Assembly: GCA_023428585.1 (NCBI GenBank)
Contig: JAEYXG010000149.1
Location: 1-8,721 of the forward strand
DNA from: Bacteroidota bacterium
Lineage (GTDB): Bacteria > Bacteroidota > Bacteroidia > Bacteroidales > Lentimicrobiaceae
Length of the DNA: 8,721 bases
Reading direction: 5' to 3'
Part shown: positions 1 to 5,228 of the stretch, in pieces
Layout of the letters: every line of letters starts with the position of its first letter
Position numbering within the stretch: position 1 is the first letter of the stretch
Notes under the pieces: generated by a model
What the model was told of the DNA's origin: nothing
The model's database searches: none
Seen by the model: the letters and a program-made list of their open reading frames with translations, nothing else
Made by a program: the position numbers and the translations under genes

Positions 1-104
1 ATTGTAACCCGGCTAATTGCTGCACAAGCCTGTTAAAACACTGCATCAGTAGTACAGGCAAAGACCTGCAATTTTCGGGTAATCTGAAGAGATTTCCTCC
101 TTAG
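1..104 (+). repeat. Leader repeat, copy A (upstream of cassette A)
   Basis: This segment aligns without gaps to 4572-4675, and by hand count 87 of 104 positions match. Each copy lies about 80 bp upstream of a small secreted-protein gene, so it belongs to the duplicated unit. It may fold: ACCCG (7-11) can pair with CGGGT (76-80), GCCTGT (28-33) with ACAGGC (54-59), and ACT (40-42) with AGT (51-53). Most of these pairings are kept in copy B. It could be an untranslated leader, a structured RNA or a block of regulatory sites; I cannot tell which. The copy starts at the window edge and may extend further upstream. Confidence 0.8.
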
Positions 105-123
105 TAAAGAGTAAATATTCCAC

Positions 124-149
124 GGAATTTTTGCCATGGCTAAAATTCC
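124..149. promoter_or_regulatory. 26-bp near-perfect palindrome upstream of the first small gene
   Basis: The arms GGAATTTT and AAAATTCC flank a GCCATGGC core. Of the 13 base pairs, 12 are complementary and one is a T-T mismatch (132/141). There is no loop, so a dimeric protein-binding site is more likely than an RNA hairpin. It is centred about 50 bp upstream of the ATG at 187. Cassette B has only a weak dyad at a similar distance (AACCC 4699-4703, GGGTT 4710-4714). The ATG in the core (136) is in frame with the gene but is probably not its start. Confidence 0.5.
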
Positions 150-186
150 ATTTCATTCAATTTTTATTTACTCAAAACTATTTGTC

Positions 187-603
187 ATGAAACCAATAAC
201 CAAATTATTGTTAATACTGACTTTTTTGATTGCTACAAGCATAACGGTAAAAGCGCAAGATCCCACCTTCACAGTTAACTGGAATTCCTATTGTGAAGTT
301 CAGAGCCATGATTCATATTACAAAGTAACCTGGGCTTTTATTTATATTCCAACATCAACTCCGATAGTTCAAGGTTTTAGTGAAAACCTTGGCTTGAATT
401 TGTTATCCTGGTCAAAGTCTATAACTAATTGGGACTGCAACATTGACGATTATCCACTGAAATACAGATTGGTTGTAAAAGTAGAAAGATATCAGGACGA
501 TGATGAAACTATAACCTGCTCAGGTGAAGCACGATCTTCAGAATTAAGATGCAGTGATTTATACAATGGTGTTACCCTCACGGTAAACATGACCTATCCG
601 TAA
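187..603 (+). CDS. Small secreted four-cysteine protein, cassette A (unknown function)
   Basis: I do not recognise this family. The 138-residue product has a clear Sec signal peptide: K at 2 and 6, a hydrophobic core at about 7-19, and VKA before Q24 as the likely cleavage site. The mature part is rich in aromatic and beta-forming residues and has exactly four cysteines (36, 84, 111, 122). All four have counterparts in the protein at 4753-5169, suggesting two disulfides in an exported protein. The best conserved stretch is C-x-G-x-A-R-S-S-x-L-x-C-x-x-L-Y (111-126), followed by a terminal TVNM. No T9SS sorting domain, dockerin repeat or lipobox is seen. An in-frame ATG at 136 would add 17 residues, but it lies inside a palindrome and before the signal peptide. 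The start at 187 gives the same length and N-terminus as the paralogue. A large T9SS cargo gene follows after 59 nt, with a hairpin between. Confidence 0.85.
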   Translation: MKPITKLLLILTFLIATSITVKAQDPTFTVNWNSYCEVQSHDSYYKVTWAFIYIPTSTPIVQGFSENLGLNLLSWSKSITNWDCNIDDYPLKYRLVVKVERYQDDDETITCSGEARSSELRCSDLYNGVTLTVNMTYP

Positions 604-607
604 TTTC

Positions 608-653
608 TTAAAAACAGGCCAGGAGTTCCCATAGGCGCCTGGTCTGTTTTTAA
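608..653 (+). terminator. Terminator-like hairpin between small and large gene, cassette A
   Basis: The left arm 608-623 pairs with the right arm 638-653 over 16 positions, including one G-U pair, around a 14-nt loop. The GC-rich inner stem (CAGGCCAGG with CCTGGTCTG) is followed by a run of five T. This is the shape of an intrinsic terminator, placed 4 nt after the stop of the small gene and 9 nt before the large-gene start. It may end most small-gene transcripts and let some read through. It could instead protect the 3' end of the small mRNA or limit access to the next start codon. Confidence 0.7.
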
Positions 654-662
654 ATCATGATC

Positions 663-3600
663 ATGAAAAATAATTTATTCTTTACAATACTTTTCTGTTT
701 TTTCGTTTCCGATGTTTATGCCCAAAAGGAATCGAATAATTGGTACTTTGGTGAATATTCCGGAATAGCATTTCCTTCTGGAGTGCCTATGGCATTATAC
801 AATAGTGCCATGTATTCATGGAATGGCTGTTCAACTATCAGTGACACAACAGGCAACCTACTATTCTATACAAATGGCGAAGTAGTATATAACAGGAACC
901 ATCAGCAAATGCCAAATGGGTCGGGGTTGCTTGGGGGAAACGGAACCCAAAACTGCATTATAGTGCCATATCCAGGCAATCAGAAAAAGTACTATATTTT
1001 TACTGTTGGTATAGAGGAAAGCATCCCGCCTTACCCTTGTGTAGGACTTTACTATTCTATTATAAATATGGCTCTTGATGGAGGCCGGGGAGACATTGAA
1101 CCATTTTTTAAAAACATGGCATTGTCCAGTTCTGACAAAGCTACTTACAAAATAACAGCTGTAAGACATCAAAACAATACAGATGTATGGGTTATTGTTC
1201 GCAATTTGAGTGCTCCTGATAATGAATATCATAGCTACCTCATCACTCCTGCTGGTATTAACACAATTCCAGTCAGATCTCCCTGTTTAACTTATGTCAA
1301 CGCTACCAGTTCCGGAGGTGGCAGAGGGCAGATGAAAGTTTCTCCCGATGGGAAATTAATTTTTGCATCTATTTATGGCCTTCCAGGCAATGAAATCGGA
1401 TCATTTAATGCAAGTACTGGTGAAATAAATATCTGGTTTACATTTTACCCCAATATAATAAATTCCGAAATATGTGGTGTTGAATTTTCGCAAGACACAA
1501 GATTCTTATACCTCTCTACTTATTATACTTCCATTTACAGCAGGTTAATTCAATACGACGTTTCTCTTCTTCCGGATGAAAGTTCATTTCTTTCATCAAT
1601 GAAGATAATTGCTGAACCTGCAGGTGTTGCCAGGGACTTACAGATGGGTCCGGATGGAAAAATATATGTTGCCAGATACAACAAAGAATATTTGGGTGTA
1701 ATAAATAACCCAGGTGAAGAAGGGATTGCATGTGGATATGACACTTTAGGTGTTTATCTTGGTGGGCGGAAAAGCAGAAACGGATTACCCCAGTTTATTC
1801 AATCTTATTTTTTACGCTTCAGTTTTGAAGGAAATTGTGCCGGTGAGCCTATTCAGTTTACCCCAAACTTTAATCCGGTGCCCGACAGCATCCACTGGGA
1901 TTTTGGTGATCCTGGCAGCGGAGGAAACAATGTTTCCGTTGAGCTTAATCCACAGCACATATACAGCACAGGCGGCACTTACACAGTTACTGTATTTGTA
2001 AGATTCCCCGATGGCCGCACAGAAACTGCTTCACGCGATGTCATCGTAAGCGACCTGCCACAACCCTACCCGGGAAATGATACAACAGTATGCAAAGGAA
2101 GCCAGATTCAATTACAAGCAACTACCGGTTTCGAAAGCTACCTCTGGAGCACAGGCTCAACAGCTCAAAGCATCACTGTGGCCGATACCGGCTACTATTG
2201 GGTAGAAGCACTGAACACCGAAGGCTGCACCGGCCGCGATACCGTGCAGGTCAGTTGGTTTCCTGTACCCACCCTCAACGAAACCAACCTTATCCTCTCC
2301 CCCACCACCTGCGGTGGTAGCACCGGCGCCATACGCGGGCTAACAGTCAGCGGAACTGAACCCATTGTCCTTGAATGGAAGAACAATGCTGGAACGGTTT
2401 TATCAAACGAAGAAGATATTTTTAACCTGCCCGTTGGCAATTACTACCTGTGGGCTACCGATGGTAATGGGTGCAACAACCTTATTTCGCAATACACCAT
2501 CAGCGATGCCGGCGATGTGCTGATTGCTTCTGTTTCTCATTCAGACTCCTACTGCGGTCAGAACAATGGAAGCATAACCATTACCGCCGTAAGCGGGTTG
2601 AGCGATATGCTGGAATACTCTATAGATAATGGCATCACATGGCACAGCAATGAAGGCTTGTTCGAAGGGCTGAACCCGGTTTTGGATTATGATGTCTGGG
2701 TAAGAGTTCCTGACGGCTCCGGTTGTCAGGCTGTGTATGTCAATAATCCGGTTATGATTGATGATTTCTCCGGGCCGCAGGTAACTGCCTCCTCTGAACC
2801 CGCCACCGGCAACAACCCCAATGGAAGTATAACCCTCTCAGCAACCGGATTTGGCAACCTTATTTACAGCCTGAATGGCGGTGCACCGCAAACTTCAAAC
2901 GAATTCACAGGACTAATTGCCGGAACCTACACCTGGCGCGTAGAAGATGAAAACGGTTGTTTTACCGAAGGCAGTATTGGAGTAGGACAGGAAGCCGGAT
3001 TCATCATTTCGGCCATTGCCGGCAATTCAGCGGTATGCCTCGGCAATGCGCCTGTTGCCCCTTTGCTTATTGAAAACTTTACCGGTGTTCAGGCTTTTAC
3101 AGCCACGCTGGAATATGATGCCACACTGGTAAACTGCGAAGGTTTCCGGCCCGGCAGTGTGCATCCACAGCTTGCAGCCAACCTTATTGCCGAAGTCTAT
3201 CCGGCCTCACAGCGCATTGTTGTCACCTGGGCGGGGAGTGCGCCCTTAACCCTTACGGGAACAGTAACTGTGCTCGATCTGGTATTCAGTGCCACGCAGG
3301 CGGGCAACAGCTTCCTTACCTGGGATCAGGCACCGGCTGCCACCTGGTTTACCGGTGAATACGGAAGCATTGAACCGGAGTTTCAGATCGGGCAGATACA
3401 GGTAAACAATCCGCCTGTGCTGGTGCAGCAGTTTCCGGTAAACGTATGCGAAGGTGAGCTGGCCTGGCTCTCTGCATCAGCCTCAGGCAATGAACCACTA
3501 ACCTATCAATGGATTTTACCGGATGGAAGCAATGTAAACGACCCGTTTCTTATCGTTTTCAACGCTTCAACAACCCATTCAGGGCAATACCAGGTAAAGG

Positions 3601-4136
3601 TAAGCGATGCCCTTGGCTGCAGTGATTCAACCCTGCTCACCCTGCAGGTTACACCCAACCCCGCTGACTGGTTTTTGCAGGATACCATTTTATTTGAAAA
3701 CGAGTACCTGCTTGCCGGCCCTGCGGGTTATGCCTCCTACCGCTGGAGTACCGGCGACACCATGCCCGAAATCACCGTAAACACCGAAGGCCTTTACACC
3801 CTGCAGCTCACCACCCACAACCTGTGCGCGGGAGCAGATTCCACCTACCTTAAAATGCTGGAAGCCGAATCACCTTTTCTTGTCCCCAACGCCTTCACCC
3901 CCAACAACGACGGACTGAACGATGCCTTCCGCCCGGTAGTAGATTACGAAAGGGTGCGCATGTTCAGCATGGTGATTTACAACCGCTGGGGGCAAGTGAT
4001 CTTTGAAACCACCAACCCGGCAGAGGGCTGGGATGGGCAGGATGCCCCGGCAGGGGTGTATAGCTGGGTGATCAGTTATTCGGATATGGTGGGGAAGGTC
4101 GTAAAGTTGAGGGGAAATGTGGCGTTGGTGAGGTAA
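663..4136 (+). CDS. Large T9SS type B-sorted adhesin-like protein, cassette A
   Basis: The 1157-residue protein is probably exported by Sec and then moved to the cell surface or medium by the type IX system. Visible layout: signal peptide 1-20 (VYA before Q21); beta-rich, propeller-like domain about 25-385 with NWYFG (W27), a GNLLFY...YNRNHQQMPNG stretch, and DGKIYVAR near 330; PKD domain about 388-464 with WDFGD at 412-416; Ig-like/WSTG module about 466-533 (W495); three SprB-like repeats about 534-775 (C550, C631, NPNGSITL near 716); cohesin-like domain about 780-915; Ig-like domain about 917-998; second WSTG module about 999-1065 (W1028); type B C-terminal domain 1074-1157 with VPNAFTPNNDGLND and YNRWGQ. 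No catalytic motif is seen, so adhesion or matrix binding is inferred. An ATG at 657 adds two residues; 663 gives the same 59-nt gap as in cassette B. Cys12 is not in a lipobox. GC content rises sharply from the propeller to the later domains. Confidence 0.93.
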   Translation: MKNNLFFTILFCFFVSDVYAQKESNNWYFGEYSGIAFPSGVPMALYNSAMYSWNGCSTISDTTGNLLFYTNGEVVYNRNHQQMPNGSGLLGGNGTQNCIIVPYPGNQKKYYIFTVGIEESIPPYPCVGLYYSIINMALDGGRGDIEPFFKNMALSSSDKATYKITAVRHQNNTDVWVIVRNLSAPDNEYHSYLITPAGINTIPVRSPCLTYVNATSSGGGRGQMKVSPDGKLIFASIYGLPGNEIGSFNASTGEINIWFTFYPNIINSEICGVEFSQDTRFLYLSTYYTSIYSRLIQYDVSLLPDESSFLSSMKIIAEPAGVARDLQMGPDGKIYVARYNKEYLGVINNPGEEGIACGYDTLGVYLGGRKSRNGLPQFIQSYFLRFSFEGNCAGEPIQFTPNFNPVPDSIHWDFGDPGSGGNNVSVELNPQHIYSTGGTYTVTVFVRFPDGRTETASRDVIVSDLPQPYPGNDTTVCKGSQIQLQATTGFESYLWSTGSTAQSITVADTGYYWVEALNTEGCTGRDTVQVSWFPVPTLNETNLILSPTTCGGSTGAIRGLTVSGTEPIVLEWKNNAGTVLSNEEDIFNLPVGNYYLWATDGNGCNNLISQYTISDAGDVLIASVSHSDSYCGQNNGSITITAVSGLSDMLEYSIDNGITWHSNEGLFEGLNPVLDYDVWVRVPDGSGCQAVYVNNPVMIDDFSGPQVTASSEPATGNNPNGSITLSATGFGNLIYSLNGGAPQTSNEFTGLIAGTYTWRVEDENGCFTEGSIGVGQEAGFIISAIAGNSAVCLGNAPVAPLLIENFTGVQAFTATLEYDATLVNCEGFRPGSVHPQLAANLIAEVYPASQRIVVTWAGSAPLTLTGTVTVLDLVFSATQAGNSFLTWDQAPAATWFTGEYGSIEPEFQIGQIQVNNPPVLVQQFPVNVCEGELAWLSASASGNEPLTYQWILPDGSNVNDPFLIVFNASTTHSGQYQVKVSDALGCSDSTLLTLQVTPNPADWFLQDTILFENEYLLAGPAGYASYRWSTGDTMPEITVNTEGLYTLQLTTHNLCAGADSTYLKMLEAESPFLVPNAFTPNNDGLNDAFRPVVDYERVRMFSMVIYNRWGQVIFETTNPAEGWDGQDAPAGVYSWVISYSDMVGKVVKLRGNVALVR

Positions 4137-4145
4137 CTACACAAC

Positions 4146-4222
4146 CGTCTTTCGACGAAGAAGGAATCTCAACAAGGGGATTACTCTATTTCATCAGATT
4201 TCTCGCTGCGCCCGAAATGACG
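4146..4222. repeat. Dispersed intergenic inverted repeat, full element
   Basis: The left arm (4146-4170, CGTCTTTCGACGAAG...) and right arm (4195-4222, ...CTGCGCCCGAAATGACG) are imperfect inverted copies. Elements of this GTCATTTCGACGAAGGAG type are, from general knowledge, scattered between genes in many Bacteroidota genomes. It starts 9 bp after the stop of the large gene, where it could form a 3' hairpin. It has no coding potential and no sign of mobility genes. Confidence 0.55.
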
Positions 4223-4245
4223 GGCCGTTTTCTTAAGAGAGGAAG

Positions 4246-4299
4246 GGAGCGGGTGGCGGCTGATAAGAAACAGGTGACTGCTTAGCCGCCTCCCGCTTC
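4246..4299. repeat. Inverted repeat with 14-bp GC-rich stem
   Basis: AGCGGGTGGCGGCT (4248-4261) and AGCCGCCTCCCGCT (4284-4297) are complementary at 13 of 14 positions around a 22-nt loop. One G-T and one G-C pair extend the stem outward. It lies about 110 bp after the large-gene stop, and a weak T-rich stretch (GTCTTTTA) follows. It may terminate transcripts from cassette A, or it may be another dispersed intergenic element. Confidence 0.5.
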
Positions 4300-4322
4300 A
4301 GTCTTTTACCAACAGGCAAGCA

Positions 4323-4347
4323 GTCATTCCGACGAAGGAGGAATTTC
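4323..4347. repeat. Half copy of the dispersed intergenic repeat
   Basis: GTCATTCCGACGAAGGAGGA and the following ATTTC match the left arm of the element at 4146-4222. No matching right arm follows within about 100 bp, so this looks like a decayed or partial copy. Confidence 0.5.
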
Positions 4348-4559
4348 AATCCGGCAATGAGAGGAAGCAAGCGATGGAGGATGAGGAGCCACCATATGAC
4401 CTTCAGCACAAAAACTGATTAACAATAGCATCCCATCGTAATTTTTATTACTTTTGAATATCAATTAAACCATTTATTGCAAATGAACCTGCAATACTTT
4501 ACCGAAAGCATTCATCCCGCAACTGCGGGGCTGCCCGTTTGCAGCAAATTGAACAATTC

Positions 4560-4570
4560 GGGGGGGGGGG
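4560..4570. repeat. Homopolymer tract of 11 G
   Basis: Eleven consecutive G residues end one base before leader repeat copy B and 182 bp before the ATG at 4753. No coding region covers it. Runs of this length are prone to slipped-strand length changes, and also to sequencing or assembly error. Confidence 0.9.
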
Positions 4571-4571
4571 T

Positions 4572-4675
4572 ATTGCAACCCGGCTAATTGCTGTTTAAGC
4601 CTGGTAAAACACTGCATTTCCAGTACAGGCAAATCCCTGCAGTTCTCGGGTTATTTGAAAAGATTCCCTCCTTAG
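4572..4675 (+). repeat. Leader repeat, copy B (upstream of cassette B)
   Basis: This is the counterpart of 1-104 at an offset of 4571 bp with no gaps. Potential pairings are kept: AACCCG (4577-4582) with CGGGTT (4647-4652), GCCTG (4599-4603) with CAGGC (4626-4630), and ACTG (4611-4614) with CAGT (4621-4624). The similarity stops being gap-free after the shared CCTCCTTAG; an AGTAAAT stretch follows in both. That non-coding DNA stays about 84% identical while the N-terminal coding regions diverge argues for a function in cis. Confidence 0.8.
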
Positions 4676-4739
4676 GTTGAAAGTAAATTACCCGCGAAAA
4701 CCCATCTAGGGGTTAACAAATTCACTTTATAATTTACTT

Positions 4740-4747
4740 TAACTTTG
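4740..4747 (+). promoter_or_regulatory. Candidate -7 box of the second small gene
   Basis: TAACTTTG fits the TAnnTTTG -7 consensus known for the primary sigma factor of Bacteroidota. It ends 5 bp before the ATG at 4753, so the transcript would be leaderless or nearly so. No TTTG is seen at the usual -33 distance. At the same place, cassette A has only ACTATTTG, a poor match. Confidence 0.35.
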
Positions 4748-4752
4748 TTTTT

Positions 4753-5169
4753 ATGAAATCAATTTCAAAATTGCTGTTAAGCTTAGCTTTTCTTTTAATG
4801 ATTGGCATCTCTGCCAATGCTCAATATCCATCTTTTATCGTGGATTGGAATCCATGTGAAGTACAGGTAACTGGTTCTGAGTATCATGTTAAATACGCGA
4901 TTTACAACACCACAACTAGTACTTTTGTAGTACCTGCAACTTGGTATAGCGGTACTTTTCCGCACACAGCACCTTCTGGTTATATTACATCAGATGTGTC
5001 ATGGAGTTGTAACCAACAGGACACAAAACCATATTTATACATTTTTGTAGAGGTTGAATTACGAAAGGATGGAGTCACCTATTGTACCGGCAGCGGCAGA
5101 AGCAGCTTACTTACCTGTGAAGAAATTTATGATTTTAACACAACCATCACTGTAAACATGATTCAATAA
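4753..5169 (+). CDS. Small secreted four-cysteine protein, cassette B (unknown function)
   Basis: This is a paralogue of the protein at 187-603 and exactly the same length, 138 residues. The signal peptide has K at 2 and 6, a hydrophobic core at about 7-19, and likely cleavage at ANA before Q24. Cysteines are at 35, 86, 111 and 122; the last two and the C-x-G-x-G-R-S-S-x-L-x-C-x-x-I-Y motif sit at the same residue numbers as in the first copy. The middle (about 40-85) is poorly conserved, while the N-terminus, the motif and the terminal TVNM are well kept. No dockerin, lipobox, membrane segment after the signal peptide or T9SS sorting domain is seen. The ATG follows a run of five T after the promoter-like box. 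The gene is 59 nt upstream of its large partner, with a terminator-like hairpin between. It may be exported alongside, or bind, the large protein, but that is inferred from position only. Confidence 0.87.
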   Translation: MKSISKLLLSLAFLLMIGISANAQYPSFIVDWNPCEVQVTGSEYHVKYAIYNTTTSTFVVPATWYSGTFPHTAPSGYITSDVSWSCNQQDTKPYLYIFVEVELRKDGVTYCTGSGRSSLLTCEEIYDFNTTITVNMIQ

Positions 5170-5180
5170 GGTTTTTACTT

Positions 5181-5216
5181 AAACATGAACAGGTGTAATA
5201 ACCTGTGCATGTTTTT
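5181..5216 (+). terminator. Terminator-like hairpin between small and large gene, cassette B
   Basis: AAACATGAACAGGT (5181-5194) pairs with ACCTGTGCATGTTT (5201-5214) at 13 of 14 positions around a 6-nt loop, and the right arm runs into five T. It occupies the same place as the hairpin at 608-653, but the stem sequence is mostly different, so the structure rather than the sequence is conserved. An in-frame ATG at 5209 or upstream of it would lie within the right arm, which argues for the large-gene start at 5229. Confidence 0.7.
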
Positions 5217-5228
5217 AACAGTATTCAA

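Larger units (their letters stand above)
4137..4752. other. Gene-free inter-cassette region
   Basis: No credible gene is seen in these 616 bp. The longest ATG-started frames I noticed, at 4218 and 4358, are only about 20 codons and run through repeats. The region holds an imperfect dispersed repeat (4146-4222), a long-stem inverted repeat (4246-4299), a half copy of the dispersed repeat (4323-4347), a small CCCGC/GCGGG hairpin (4516-4529), an 11-G run (4560-4570) and leader repeat copy B. TACTTTTG at 4449-4456 fits the TAnnTTTG -7 box and could be a distal promoter for cassette B, but I see no -33 element. Confidence 0.7.

Noticed and set aside
136..186. Upstream in-frame start that would lengthen the first small protein by 17 residues
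   Set aside because: It lies in the palindrome core, puts extra residues before a normal signal peptide, and breaks the equal-length match with the paralogue.
663..740. Lipoprotein signal in the first large protein because of Cys12
   Set aside because: The residues before the cysteine are not a lipobox, and the cysteine lies in the hydrophobic core; cleavage before Q21 fits better and matches the paralogue.
861..1232. Minus-strand open frame of 123 codons, and similar long frames opposite or inside the large genes
   Set aside because: They overlap well-supported coding sequence with clear domains, have no recognisable protein features, and are not kept between the two paralogous genes.
4218..4286. 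Short ATG frame of about 22 codons in the inter-cassette region
   Set aside because: It runs through inverted-repeat sequence, has a repeat-driven basic composition, and lacks a start context or homologue in the window.
4146..4350. CRISPR array or insertion-sequence ends
   Set aside because: The repeats are few, imperfect and unevenly spaced, with no spacers, transposase or target duplications.
4358..4423. Second short ATG frame of about 21 codons
   Set aside because: It is too short, has odd basic composition, and shows no promoter or conservation.
5205..5228. Upstream in-frame start for the second large protein
   Set aside because: The GTG/ATG region lies in the hairpin right arm; starting at 5229 gives a standard signal peptide and the same 59-nt gap as cassette A.
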